DNA of 42,954 nt from an uncultured Oscillospiraceae bacterium (GTDB lineage Bacteria > Bacillota > Clostridia > Oscillospirales > Oscillospiraceae). Numbering within the stretch: the stretch's first letter is position 1; each line of letters opens with the position of its first letter. Below, in pieces: positions 8,961-17,700 of the stretch. The stretch spans positions 1 through 42,954 of the forward strand of contig CAKTIN010000006.1 in NCBI GenBank assembly GCA_934565775.1, written 5' to 3'. The notes under the pieces are model-generated. The model did no database searches and was not told where the DNA came from. It saw nothing but the letters and a program-made list of their open reading frames with translations. A program made the position numbers and the translations under genes.

Positions 8961-8988
8961 GGAGATTCCTCGCTTTCGCGATCAAAGT

Positions 8989-9879
8989 CTAAAGGAAAGA
9001 GTGCTGGGCGGGAGCCAGGGCGCTCAGGTCGGACAGACTGTCCGCCGTCAGATACCCGGCGCCCAGGGCAGACAGCGCCTGTGCACCCGGGGAGCCGTCG
9101 TCCAGGACGAATACGGGGCTCCAGCCCCGGCGGAGATTTTCCGCTGTCCCGGCCCAGGTCCCCCCGGTTTCCGGGGTGCACTGGGCGACCAGAAGCCGGT
9201 CAGCCAGGGCGTGGATCAGCCGGTTCCGGCTCAGGGCCCGGGGAGCGGAGAAGGGCAGATCAAAGCCGACCTCGCTGCACAGCAGCAGACCGGGCTTGGG
9301 GACATGATCCAGCAGACGGTCACTGACGAAGGAGACGACCCGGCCGCCTGCGGCCAGACAGGCCTCCTGGGCGGCCAGATCGGCGCCCTTGGCACCACCG
9401 GAGACCAGAATGTAGCCCTGGGCAGCTGCCTGCCGCCCGGCTTCCTGGGCAAAGGCGCGGTTCTCCGGGTGAAGGGCCCGGCTCCCCACCAGCCCCAGCG
9501 TGGGCCCGCCGGACAGCAGCGCGGGGTCCCCCCGTAGACAGAGCACGGCGGGGCCGTCCGGCCGCAGCCGGGCTCTCAGCCGGGGGGGATAGCCCGGAGA
9601 GATCCGGGTGAGCAGGGTGATCCCGGCGGCCCGGGCCTGGCGCAGGTATTGCTCCAGCAGCCGGTCCTGGCTGAGCAGCGCGGCGATCCGCCGGGCCTCC
9701 TCCGGCCCGTATCCCAGGGCGGAGAGGGTCCGGGGCGTTACGTCCCCCGGGTCCCCGGCGCATCCGGCCTCGGCGACCCGGCGGCTGAGCACCCGAAGCT
9801 GGGGCAGTGTCAGGCATTTCCGCTCCGGGTCCCCCAGGGGGCTGGCCAGGAGGAGAAACCCCCGCTCCGGCCCGGTCAA
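8989..9879 (-). CDS. DprA/Smf-like DNA-processing protein, short form
   Basis: 296 residues with a TTG start at 9879 that overlaps the helicase stop (TTGA); the reading frame is open much further upstream but only inside the helicase gene. The Rossmann-like DprA core is recognisable: LVGSRALHPENRAFA, YILVSGGAKGADLAAQEA and SRNRLIHALAD, preceded by the usual YPPRLRA segment. DprA loads RecA on incoming single-stranded DNA in transformation. This copy is divergent: the classical SGxARGID is GGAKGAD, and no C-terminal winged-helix domain remains. It could have a role other than transformation. No clear Shine-Dalgarno site precedes TTG, consistent with coupling to the helicase gene. Confidence 0.8.
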   Translation of the reverse strand: MTGPERGFLLLASPLGDPERKCLTLPQLRVLSRRVAEAGCAGDPGDVTPRTLSALGYGPEEARRIAALLSQDRLLEQYLRQARAAGITLLTRISPGYPPRLRARLRPDGPAVLCLRGDPALLSGGPTLGLVGSRALHPENRAFAQEAGRQAAAQGYILVSGGAKGADLAAQEACLAAGGRVVSFVSDRLLDHVPKPGLLLCSEVGFDLPFSAPRALSRNRLIHALADRLLVAQCTPETGGTWAGTAENLRRGWSPVFVLDDGSPGAQALSALGAGYLTADSLSDLSALAPAQHSFL

Positions 9880-11060
9880 CGGAAGCGCTTGCGCACCACG
9901 GGAGGCTTCTCTTTGACCTCGGTCATGGTGCCGTCCTCGTTGAGGAGCATGGGGTGAATGACAAAATTGGAGAATTTTGCGATCTCGTCCAGCTTGGCCT
10001 TTTCGGGGAAATTGCTGACGATGGAGTAGGCCACGCCCTTGCGCATGGCCCGGCCGGTCCGGCCGATCCGGTGGATATAATACTCGTTTTCCTCGGGAAT
10101 GTCGTAATTGATGACGCAGTCCACGTCGTCCACATCGATGCCCCGGGAGGCCACATCCGTGGCGATGAGCACCTGGACCTTTCCCTCGCGGTACTGCTGC
10201 ATACTCTTCTCCCGGAGGCTCTGCTTGATGTCTCCGTGGATGCAGGCCACATTCAGCCCCGCCCGGAGAAAATCGTCGCACAGCCGCTGGCACATATGCT
10301 TGGTGTTGCAGAAGATCATCACCCGGTCAAAGCCCTGGGTGCGGATCAGCCGCAGGACGGACTCGGCCTTGGACAGAGGGGAGACGGTAATGGAGAACTG
10401 GTCGATGTCCGGCTTGTCCTCCAGCTTGGGCTCCACGGTGATCTCCACCTCGTCCCGCTGGTACAGCCAGGAGACGGTCATGACCTCCTGGGAGATGGTG
10501 GCGGAGAACAGGCCGGTATTGACCCGGTTGGTGAGCTTGTCCAGAATGTTGGTGACGTCCTTGTAAAAGCCCATATCCAGCATCCGGTCCGCCTCGTCCA
10601 GAATGACGGTCTTGACCTTGTTCAGCCGGAGGGTTTTGCGCTTGTAGTGGTCCATGAGCCGGCCGGGGGTGGCGACTACGATCTGCGGCTTTTTTTCCAG
10701 AGCCTTGATCTGGTTTCCGATGGGGGCGCCGCCGTAGACGACGGCCACCCGGATCCCGGTGTAGTAGGTCAGCAGGCTTTGCAGCTCCTCTTTGATCTGA
10801 ATGGCCAGCTCCCGGGTGGGGGCCAGGATGAGCCCCTGTAGCTCCTCGGAGTCCGGCTCGATGTGCTCAATCATGGGAATGCCGAAGGCGAAGGTCTTGC
10901 CCGTGCCCGTGGGCGCCTTGGCGATGACGTCTTTCCACTCCATCAGCGGGGGAATGGCCTCCTTCTGCACGGAGGTGGGGTATCCGTAGCCCTTCTCCTC
11001 CAGGGCCCGGAGCATGGGCTCCGAGAGCCCAAGGGACTGAAAAGTGATAGCGTCTGTCAT
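9876..11060 (-). CDS. DEAD-box ATP-dependent RNA helicase
   Basis: 394 residues, a minimal helicase core. ATP-dependent unwinding of RNA duplexes, typically in ribosome assembly or mRNA decay. Motifs in order: Q-motif region (FQSLGLSEPML), Walker A APTGTGKT at 49-56, PTRELA at 81, TPGRL at 131, DEAD at 155-158, SAT at 186-188, then the C-terminal RecA domain with ATDVASRGIDV and HRIGRTGR. Only a short basic tail (KPPVVRKRFR) follows, with no RNA-binding extension like that of DbpA or CshA. ATG at 11060 follows an AAAGGAAC site. First gene of a helicase-dprA-csaB operon read from the promoter at 11101-11129. Confidence 0.95.
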   Translation of the reverse strand: MTDAITFQSLGLSEPMLRALEEKGYGYPTSVQKEAIPPLMEWKDVIAKAPTGTGKTFAFGIPMIEHIEPDSEELQGLILAPTRELAIQIKEELQSLLTYYTGIRVAVVYGGAPIGNQIKALEKKPQIVVATPGRLMDHYKRKTLRLNKVKTVILDEADRMLDMGFYKDVTNILDKLTNRVNTGLFSATISQEVMTVSWLYQRDEVEITVEPKLEDKPDIDQFSITVSPLSKAESVLRLIRTQGFDRVMIFCNTKHMCQRLCDDFLRAGLNVACIHGDIKQSLREKSMQQYREGKVQVLIATDVASRGIDVDDVDCVINYDIPEENEYYIHRIGRTGRAMRKGVAYSIVSNFPEKAKLDEIAKFSNFVIHPMLLNEDGTMTEVKEKPPVVRKRFR

Positions 11061-11100
11061 AGCAACGTTCCTTTGCGTAAAAATGATAATAATTTAGATT

Positions 11101-11129
11101 ATTATACCAAAGGGACAAGGAAAATGCAA
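11101..11129 (-). promoter_or_regulatory. Sigma-A promoter for the helicase-dprA-csaB operon
   Basis: TTGCAT (11124-11129), 17-bp spacer and TATAAT (11101-11106) on the - strand, giving a leader of about 35 bases before the helicase ATG. Confidence 0.85.
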
Positions 11130-11296
11130 CACTCCCGGAAGGGGAATTGGGGAAGGAGGGGAAAGCCGCTCAGAAAAAACCAAAAGAAAACCAAAAAAAT
11201 GGAAGAAACTTTAAGGAAAGTCGGAATTCATAAACTTTACCGTACTTTTGGATAAGATTAGTCTGGCAGAATCAACAGAAATCCCGTTGGGACGAC

Positions 11297-11325
11297 TTGA
11301 AATTGTGGTTGCATTGCTGTATAAT
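11297..11325 (+). promoter_or_regulatory. Sigma-A promoter of the RiPP-like cluster
   Basis: TTGAAA (11297-11302), exact 17-bp spacer and TATAAT (11320-11325). Leader of about 50 bases to the pqqD-like gene. No later promoter of this quality was seen before the GH20 gene, so the cluster is likely one transcript. Confidence 0.88.
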
Positions 11326-11381
11326 ATTTTACACTGTTAAAAACAGGCGAATGCCGCAGCCTGTGCCGAGGAGGAAATGAT

Positions 11382-11648
11382 TTGAGGGCGAGACAAGACG
11401 TGATCCTGCGCCGGGTGGCGGGGGAGACTCTGCTGATCCCCACGGGGGAGGCCGCCATGCGGCTCAGCGGTATGGCCACGCTGAACGAGGCCGGGCAGAT
11501 CCTTTGGGATGCCCTGCAAAAGGACTGCACCATGGAGGACCTGGCGGACGCTCTGATGGGCGAATATGAGGTGGACCGGGCCACGGCTTTGGCCGACGCA
11601 GCGGAGTTTGCAGAAAAAATGGCCGAGGCGGGGCTGCTGGACCCGTAA
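11382..11648 (+). CDS. PqqD-family RiPP recognition element protein
   Basis: 88 residues. PqqD-type proteins are small winged-helix domains (RRE) that bind the leader of a ribosomal peptide and present it to a radical SAM maturase. The pattern fits: an N-terminal beta hairpin (VILRRVAGETLLIP), then LNEAGQILWDAL, then an acidic helix ending in the hydrophobic tail AEAGLLDP. The start is TTG: a GAGGAGG site (11369-11375) is correctly spaced for it, while the ATG at 11377 stops after one codon. It sits two genes ahead of the candidate peptide and four ahead of the radical SAM gene, which supports the assignment. Confidence 0.88.
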   Translation: MRARQDVILRRVAGETLLIPTGEAAMRLSGMATLNEAGQILWDALQKDCTMEDLADALMGEYEVDRATALADAAEFAEKMAEAGLLDP

Positions 11649-11661
11649 AAGAGGAATGTAC

Positions 11662-12402
11662 ATGAAAACGATGCGTTTGCGGGCAGGGGCGCTGGCGGCG
11701 ATGCTGTGCCTGGCGCTTCTGTGCGGCTGCAAGGGCGGAGGCGGAGCGCCGGAGTCCACGGAGCCCGGGCAGACCCTCCAGACCCAGGATACCCGGGAGG
11801 CTGGGACCGAAGGATCGACGGAGCCGGTCCAGACCCTGCCGCCCATGGAGTTTCCGGTGCGGCTGGAGGACGGCCGCCTGGAGGTGACGGGACTGTTCCT
11901 GTTTACCGGGATGAATCCGGACCGGGGCCGGGCCCCGGGAGAGAATATCCCGGTGCTGGTGGTCAAAAACTGTTCCGGGGAATACCTGACCCGGGGGGAG
12001 CTGACGCTGACCTCCGTGGAGGGTGAGACCTTCACCTTCCGTCTGGAGCAGGTGCCGGATGGGCAGACCGTCTGGGCCTTTGCTACGGACGGCGGGAGCC
12101 TGGACTCCGAGGGAGACGGCGCGGCGGTGACCGGGTCGGCCGACTTCGAGCCCCAGCCGGAGCTGCCGGAGGGGCTGGCGTGCAGCGGGGAGCGGACGAC
12201 GCTCACCCTGCAAAATCAGGGGGATTCGGTGCTAAAGGGCCTGCGGGTCTGGTGCCACTGCCTGGTGGAGGGCGCCTATTTTGGCGGCGCCGCCTATGTC
12301 TATCCCGTGGAGCAGATCGCCCCCGGGAGCTCCGTGACCGTGGAGGCTGCGGAGTGCTATTTGGGAGAAGCGTCGGTCGTCCGGGTAGCCGCGGACGGCT
12401 GA
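11662..12402 (+). CDS. Lipoprotein in RiPP-like cluster, function unknown
   Basis: 246 residues with a lipoprotein signal peptide: basic start, hydrophobic run, then lipobox ALLCGC with the lipid-bearing Cys at about residue 22. After it comes a low-complexity Gly/Thr/Glu linker, then two beta-rich stretches with an FxxxG-like immunoglobulin-style feel (VTGLFLFTG, IPVLVVKNCSGEYL, VLKGLRVWCHCLVEG). I do not recognise a family. The ATG at 11662 is chosen for the AGAGGAA site and the signal peptide; the frame is open about 100 bases further upstream inside pqqD. It begins 13 bases after the pqqD-like stop. It might be an immunity or export-linked surface factor, but that is inference only. Confidence 0.8.
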   Translation: MKTMRLRAGALAAMLCLALLCGCKGGGGAPESTEPGQTLQTQDTREAGTEGSTEPVQTLPPMEFPVRLEDGRLEVTGLFLFTGMNPDRGRAPGENIPVLVVKNCSGEYLTRGELTLTSVEGETFTFRLEQVPDGQTVWAFATDGGSLDSEGDGAAVTGSADFEPQPELPEGLACSGERTTLTLQNQGDSVLKGLRVWCHCLVEGAYFGGAAYVYPVEQIAPGSSVTVEAAECYLGEASVVRVAADG

Positions 12403-12411
12403 TACACAGAC

Positions 12412-12426
12412 CCCGGCTCTGCCGGG
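12412..12426 (+). other. Small hairpin ahead of the precursor peptide gene
   Basis: Perfect 6-bp GC stem (12412-12417 with 12421-12426) with a TCT loop, no T tract. Lies between the lipoprotein stop and the peptide ribosome site; it may stabilise or separate the peptide portion of the transcript. Confidence 0.5.
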
Positions 12427-12461
12427 AAAAGGAAAATCGGAAAATGGGAGGAAACAAGACG

Positions 12462-12710
12462 TTGAAACACTATGTAAAACCGGAATTATATGTGGAGCGC
12501 TTTGAACTGGCGCAGCACATTGCCGGATGCTATGTCCAGATGAATCTGACATCGGCAGCGACCTGCGAGGCAAAGGCAGGCTCCTTCGGCGGCAGCGATG
12601 TAACCGGCTGGTTTACCGATGCGGTGACCAATTGCTCATCCAAAATGCCGGGCTTTGAGGGCTACTGCTATACCAACTCCGTCAACGTGATGGGAATGTT
12701 CCAGTCCTAA
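12462..12710 (+). CDS. Candidate RiPP precursor peptide, four Cys, C-terminal Ser
   Basis: 82 residues from a TTG start that has a GGGAGGA site eight to nine bases upstream; an in-frame ATG at 12444 would place the start ahead of that site and looks less likely. The N-terminus MKHYVKPELYVERFELAQ then HIAGC resembles the leader of many uncharacterised small clostridial peptides (YxKPELxxExFxxxQxIAxC, from memory). The following 60 residues are Gly/Ser/Thr/Ala-rich with Cys at 23, 35, 58 and 69 and end in GMFQS. No signal peptide. Flanked by an RRE protein, a kinase-like ATPase and a radical SAM/SPASM enzyme, it is the obvious substrate candidate. The chemistry installed is unknown. Confidence 0.78.
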   Translation: MKHYVKPELYVERFELAQHIAGCYVQMNLTSAATCEAKAGSFGGSDVTGWFTDAVTNCSSKMPGFEGYCYTNSVNVMGMFQS

Positions 12711-12718
12711 GAAAGGTC

Positions 12719-13582
12719 TTGGGTACTTACGATTACCGCTTTTCCATCGCCGGGCGGGGGCTGGCGCTTTGCCTGCCCCGGGAGAGCCGGATTTCTGAGG
12801 ATTTCGCCCCGTTTCGCTGCGAAGGCCCGGCGGACCTGACCGTGGAATTCCGCCCGGCGGAGACGCTGCCGCCCCTGACCGGCGCGCCGGTGTTCCGGGG
12901 CGTGGGCTTTTCCGTATTTCGCCAGGGGGAGGCGTTCCTGCGCCGGTATTATGAGCCGGCCCGGGAGGACCGGCCCTATGCGGTGAGCGGACTGACCCCT
13001 GCCGGGGGGACGGTACGCTTCCTGCCGGAGGCGGAGCGGGTCTTTCGGGAGATGAACCGCTGCTTTCTGCATGTGGCGCTGGAGGAGCTCCTGCTTCGGT
13101 GGGACCGGCTGATTCTCCATGCCTCCTTTGTGGATTCGCCCTATGGCGGGCTCCTGTTTTCCGGGCCCTCGGGCATCGGGAAGTCAACCCAGGCGGCCCT
13201 GTGGCGGGACTGCCGGGGCAGCACGGTGATCAACGGGGACAAGCCCATCCTCGGCCGGGAGGCCGGGGTGTGGACGGCCTGGGGCTCGCCCTTTGCCGGG
13301 TCCTCCCGGTGCTATGTGCCCCGGCGGGAGCCCGTGGCGGCGATCTTCCTGCTGGAGCAGGGGCCGGATTGCCGGGTGGAGCGTCTGCTCCCAGGGGAGA
13401 GCTTCCGGGGGCTGTACGCCGGGACGGTGATCAACAGCTGGAACCGCGCCTATGTAAAGAAAGCCTGCGATCTGCTTCTGGACCTGGCCTGCCGGGTGCC
13501 GGTGTACCGCCTGCGCTGCACGCCGGATGCAGCGGCGGTGGAGGCGGTGGAGCGAACCCTTGCGAAAGGGGAGAAAGCCTGA
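12719..13582 (+). CDS. HPr kinase-like ATPase of RiPP-like cluster
   Basis: 287 residues. The C-terminal half is an HPr kinase/phosphorylase-type P-loop domain: RLILHASFV with H134, Walker A GPSGIGKST at 149-157, INGDKPIL with D174, and WGSPFAGSS near 190. The N-terminal 120 residues do not resemble the DRTGG domain of true HPr kinase, and no HPr-recognition features are obvious. Homologues of this kind occur in lasso-peptide clusters, where they phosphorylate a Ser of the precursor; that is the basis for suggesting it acts on the adjacent peptide. Starts with TTG at 12719, 8 bases after the peptide stop, with only a cramped GAAAGG site, so coupling is likely. Confidence 0.82.
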   Translation: MGTYDYRFSIAGRGLALCLPRESRISEDFAPFRCEGPADLTVEFRPAETLPPLTGAPVFRGVGFSVFRQGEAFLRRYYEPAREDRPYAVSGLTPAGGTVRFLPEAERVFREMNRCFLHVALEELLLRWDRLILHASFVDSPYGGLLFSGPSGIGKSTQAALWRDCRGSTVINGDKPILGREAGVWTAWGSPFAGSSRCYVPRREPVAAIFLLEQGPDCRVERLLPGESFRGLYAGTVINSWNRAYVKKACDLLLDLACRVPVYRLRCTPDAAAVEAVERTLAKGEKA

Positions 13583-14713
13583 TTGAGCGTAAAAGAACAA
13601 TTCATACAAGCGCCGCTGACCCGCTTCCTGCTGGAGAAGGCCAGCCGGGGCCGGATTCCCATCAACGGGACCTTTGAGCTCTCACCGGTGTGCAACTTCA
13701 ATTGCCGGATGTGCTACGTCCGCAAGACGGCGGAGCAGGTCCGGGCCAGCGAACGGCCGATCATGACCCTGGAGCGCTGGCTGGAGCTGGCCCGCCAGGC
13801 CCGGGAGGAGGGGCTGCTGTACCTGCTGCTGACCGGCGGGGAGCCGTTTCTGTGGCCGGATTTCTGGCCGCTGTATGAGCAGCTGGCCCAGATGGGCTTC
13901 ATCCTGTCGGTGAATACCAACGGTTCGCTGCTGGACGAGGCGGCGGTGGAGCGGCTGCGGCGCCGTCCGCCGGTGCGGCTGAATATCACCCTGTACGGCG
14001 CAAGCGACGATACCTATGAGGCCCTGTGCCGGACCCGGGGCGGCTATAGCCGGGTGGCCCGGAACATAGACCGGCTGCTGGCGGCAGGGATCCAGGTCAA
14101 GCTGAACTGCTCCCTGATCCCGGAGAACGCCGGGGATCTGGCGGCGATCCACGCCTTTGCGGCAGAGCGGAAGCTGATCCTGGAGACCAATACCTATATG
14201 TTCCCGCCGGTGCGGCGGGACCCTGCCTGTGTGGGGCGCAACGAGCGCTTCACCCCGGCCCAGGCGGCGCACTATAATCTGGAGCGCTACCGGCTGCTGT
14301 TTGGGCAGGAGGAATACGAAACCTATCTGCAAGGCATTCTGGCCGGACTGGCGCCGCCTCCGGGGCTGGAGGATTGCCCGGCGGACGGCCCGGAGGGCGG
14401 CATCCGCTGCCGGGCGGGGAATGCGGCGTTCTGGGTGACCTGGGACGGCTGGCTGACCCCCTGCGGGATGATGCCGGAGCCCCGGGTGGACCTGTCGGCG
14501 GGAGACTTTGCCCCGGCCTGGCGGGAGCTGACCCGGCTGAGCGACGAGGTGCGGGTGTCTGCGGTGTGCAGCGCCTGCCCGGATAAGGCGGCGTGTCACG
14601 CATGCGCGGCCATGGCCCTGGCGGAGACGGGCTCTGCCGCCGGTCTTCCTAAATACCTATGCGAAATGGTAGCGGCCATGCGCACAGAGGCGCGGGCGCT
14701 GCTGGAGAAATGA
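13583..14713 (+). CDS. Radical SAM/SPASM peptide maturase
   Basis: 376 residues. The radical SAM cluster motif is C37-NFN-C41-RM-C44, followed by TGGEP near 84-88. The C-terminal SPASM domain is nearly textbook: C276-x12-G289-x4-C294, then C329-x2-C332-x5-C338-x2-C341 (x3 is usual) and C360, binding auxiliary 4Fe-4S clusters. SPASM enzymes with a PqqD partner (PqqE and relatives) form C-C, thioether or similar links on ribosomal peptides. TTG start at 13583 follows the kinase TGA directly, with GGGGAG ten bases upstream. The substrate is presumably the 82-residue peptide two genes upstream; the product type cannot be read from the sequence. Confidence 0.92.
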   Translation: MSVKEQFIQAPLTRFLLEKASRGRIPINGTFELSPVCNFNCRMCYVRKTAEQVRASERPIMTLERWLELARQAREEGLLYLLLTGGEPFLWPDFWPLYEQLAQMGFILSVNTNGSLLDEAAVERLRRRPPVRLNITLYGASDDTYEALCRTRGGYSRVARNIDRLLAAGIQVKLNCSLIPENAGDLAAIHAFAAERKLILETNTYMFPPVRRDPACVGRNERFTPAQAAHYNLERYRLLFGQEEYETYLQGILAGLAPPPGLEDCPADGPEGGIRCRAGNAAFWVTWDGWLTPCGMMPEPRVDLSAGDFAPAWRELTRLSDEVRVSAVCSACPDKAACHACAAMALAETGSAAGLPKYLCEMVAAMRTEARALLEK

Positions 14714-14777
14714 TCTGTGAATAACGGCCCGCAGCCAGCGGGTGTTATGGATGAACAAAAATGGGGAGGAAAATAAG

Positions 14778-17700
14778 TTGAAACGGATGAAGAAAAGCTT
14801 ATCTTTGCTTCTGGTCCTGTGTATGCTGCTGAGTATGCTCCCGACGGGAGTCTGGGCGGCCCAGGGCACTGCGGCGGAGACAAATGCGGCTTCTGCGGAC
14901 TCTTCTTACCGGATCGTCCAGGTGGACGCCGGGCGGAAGTATTGGAGCGTAGAGGTCTTAAAGCAGCTGATCGATGAAATGGCGAAGAACCATTATAATC
15001 AGCTGGGCCTGTACTTCAGCGATAACCAGGGCTTCCGGTTTGCGCTGAATAACATGACCTTTACGGTGGACGGAAAGAATTACGACCTGAGCAAGGCCCT
15101 GGGGAACGGGATTATGCAGACCGGTGACAGGGCCCCGGTAAAGACGGAGGACCCCAACCAGGCCCATTTCCGTCCCAGCCATGAGGACAAGTGGCTTGAC
15201 GAGACGGAGATGAAGGAGATCATCTCCTATGCCCGGAAGAAGGGCATTGAGATCGTGCCCTCCTTCGATATGCCCGGGCATATGGGTGCGATTCTGAATG
15301 CTCCGGATTTTGAGGCGTTCAAATACGCGGGCTATGGAACAACTACGAATTCTTCCTTTGACGTGACCAACGCCACGGCCCAAAAGGTGATGCTGGCCAT
15401 TTTGGAGCGGTATGTGCAATTCTTTGCGGCCAACGGCTGCCGGTATTTCAATATCTGCTCGGATGAGTTCTGCTATGATATTGGACATTCGACTGCGGAT
15501 AGCATTTCGAATCCGACCCTGTGCCGGGCGATCGTCTCTTTTATGGACGAAGCGGCCAAGGTGATCGTGAAGGCGAAAATGACCCCGCGGGCGTTCAGCG
15601 ATTATCTGTATGCCGATTCCGGCTACAACTACTCTGAAGCCTATAAGAAGTATGAGATTCTGTTCTGGGACAAGTCTACGAACCTTGCGGAATGCCAGAG
15701 CAGAGGAAACAAGCTCATCAACGTGGACGAGAGCTGCTATTATGCGCTGAATACGGCGTATTATACTTCCCCGGACGTGAGCGTAAAATCCTTTAGACCG
15801 GATTACGTTGCCACAAAGGGAAGCGGCTTTGCCCTGCCGAATCCTGCCGGTGCGATGCTCTGCATCTGGTGCGACGGCGGTTATCTGGATTCCGAGCCTG
15901 CGGAGGGCGACGCCGGTGCGTCGGTGCTGAACCAGGTGATGAACTTCAAGTCCAATGGGCAGACGGCGGCTACGAACCTGCTGGCGGCCTTTGCGGAGAA
16001 GGTCAATGCTTATTATAATGTAGATACCAGCGCGGTCGTCTATGACCTCTATGTGGGCGATAGTGTGTCGCTTCATGTGACTGGTGACTTCTCCAACGCG
16101 GAAGGGGCTTTGGCGCTGCTTGCGGGTGTTGGGGATACCTCCGCTGTATCGGTCAAAGTGGAGAACTTCAAGGCTGGCGACCCCGGCGGAAAATTGACAC
16201 AGGTGGAGGCACCGACAGCTGGCAGTGAGGTCGTAGTTACAGACGGCACGAACTTCTTGGTCGTGAATGCGGATAGCAGTTTTGAAAACACGACGGATGC
16301 TTCGCTGGCCACGCGGTTTACCATTGAAAAGGAAGGTAATAATTTCTATTTGAAATACAATGGGAGCAAACTGACTGGCGGAGCGGAATGGAATGACGGA
16401 GATAAGTTCTTTAAATTAGCGCTGGGAGCTTCGTCAACGCCGTGGCTTTATAAGAATGGAACGCTGAAGGAAGCGTGGAACACCAACCGCTATATTACAT
16501 TTGATAATGAATGGAAGCTTTCTCTTAGTGCACCAACAACTCCTGTGGTAGTTAAGGCCTCTTCTGCGGCGGTTCCGGCGTCGGCAGATTTGGTGCTTAC
16601 CGGCGTTAAAGTTGGTACTGCGATCTATACTTTGGACGGCGTTACTTATACGATAAATGTAACCGAAAAGGGAACAGAGCCGCCTGTGACAGAGCCGACG
16701 GAAGCACCCACGGATCCCACGGAAAATCCGACGGATCCCACGGAAAATCCGACGGATCCCACGGAGAAGCCGACGGAGCCGCCTGTGACGGAGCCTTCCG
16801 AAACGGAACCCATGCCGACTTACCCGGAGGAAGATAACGGTATTGTATATGTCAATATTCCTGTAGGCGGCAGCCGTTCGTATGATCTGATCGGAAAAGA
16901 TTATACAAATGACTATGAGTCCACACTTGATACGACCAAGGCTGGTTTGGAGCTCAAGTACCATGACTATGTGGCGCCTGGTGCTCCGACTCTGCTGAAC
17001 GAATTGAGCGCGGGCCAGGGAATCATTATTGAGAGCAATGGATATTATCTGGTCCAGGACGGGGATACGTTTGGGGCAACCACGGATGTCACCAAGGCCA
17101 CGGTTTGGAAAGTGAAGGATAACCAGGGCTTTGAGATTTACACGGATGCGAACCATTTCCTGGATTTGGATTGGAATAATAGCTTGGTATACCGTAACGG
17201 AAATTACTCCGAGAAAAAATGGGTGTTTGATGAGGAAGGACTGCATATTCTTAAGAGGGCTTGGGAGACCAACAGCTATTACCTCACTTTTGCGGACGGC
17301 GCATGGTCGGTGACAAACACTAAGCCAAGCAGCCTGACTGCTATCTATGCAGAAGGCGATCCGGCAAAGCCTGCCGGAACGCTGGTTACCTTCAGCGGCG
17401 TATCTGTGGGATATGCTGGCGAGGTTAAGATTGGCGGAACGACCTATCATGTAACGGTCGTGCCCGAGTCTTTGAAGGATGCCCCTGCCCTGACGGCATA
17501 TTACTTCATTACGAACAACAAGGCCTACGGCGCAGTGAGCGGCGAGCATGTCATTCAGCTGGACGCAACCTCTGCCTATGGCGAGCAGGGTGTTCCCTTC
17601 AACCGCCTGGTGGAGAAGACTGCGGCTTGGGCGCTGTCCGAGAATCCTCTGGCCTTCTGGAAGGGCGTGTGCCTCCCCTATGGGAAATGGCAGACTGCAA

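Larger units (their letters stand above)
11061..11381. other. Divergent intergenic region between the helicase and RiPP-like operons
   Basis: About 320 bases without a convincing gene. It holds the two divergent promoters (11101-11129 on - and 11297-11325 on +). The A-rich stretch at 11160-11220 shows no clear hairpin or ORF with a ribosome site. Confidence 0.6.

Noticed and set aside
11160..11260. A small basic peptide gene in the A-rich stretch upstream of the RiPP-like cluster
   Set aside because: Low-complexity Lys/Arg translation, no ribosome site and no signs of conservation visible.
14742..14777. An earlier ATG start for the GH20 protein
   Set aside because: The upstream ATG precedes the GGGGAGGA ribosome site and would add 12 residues before the signal peptide; TTG 14778 fits both.
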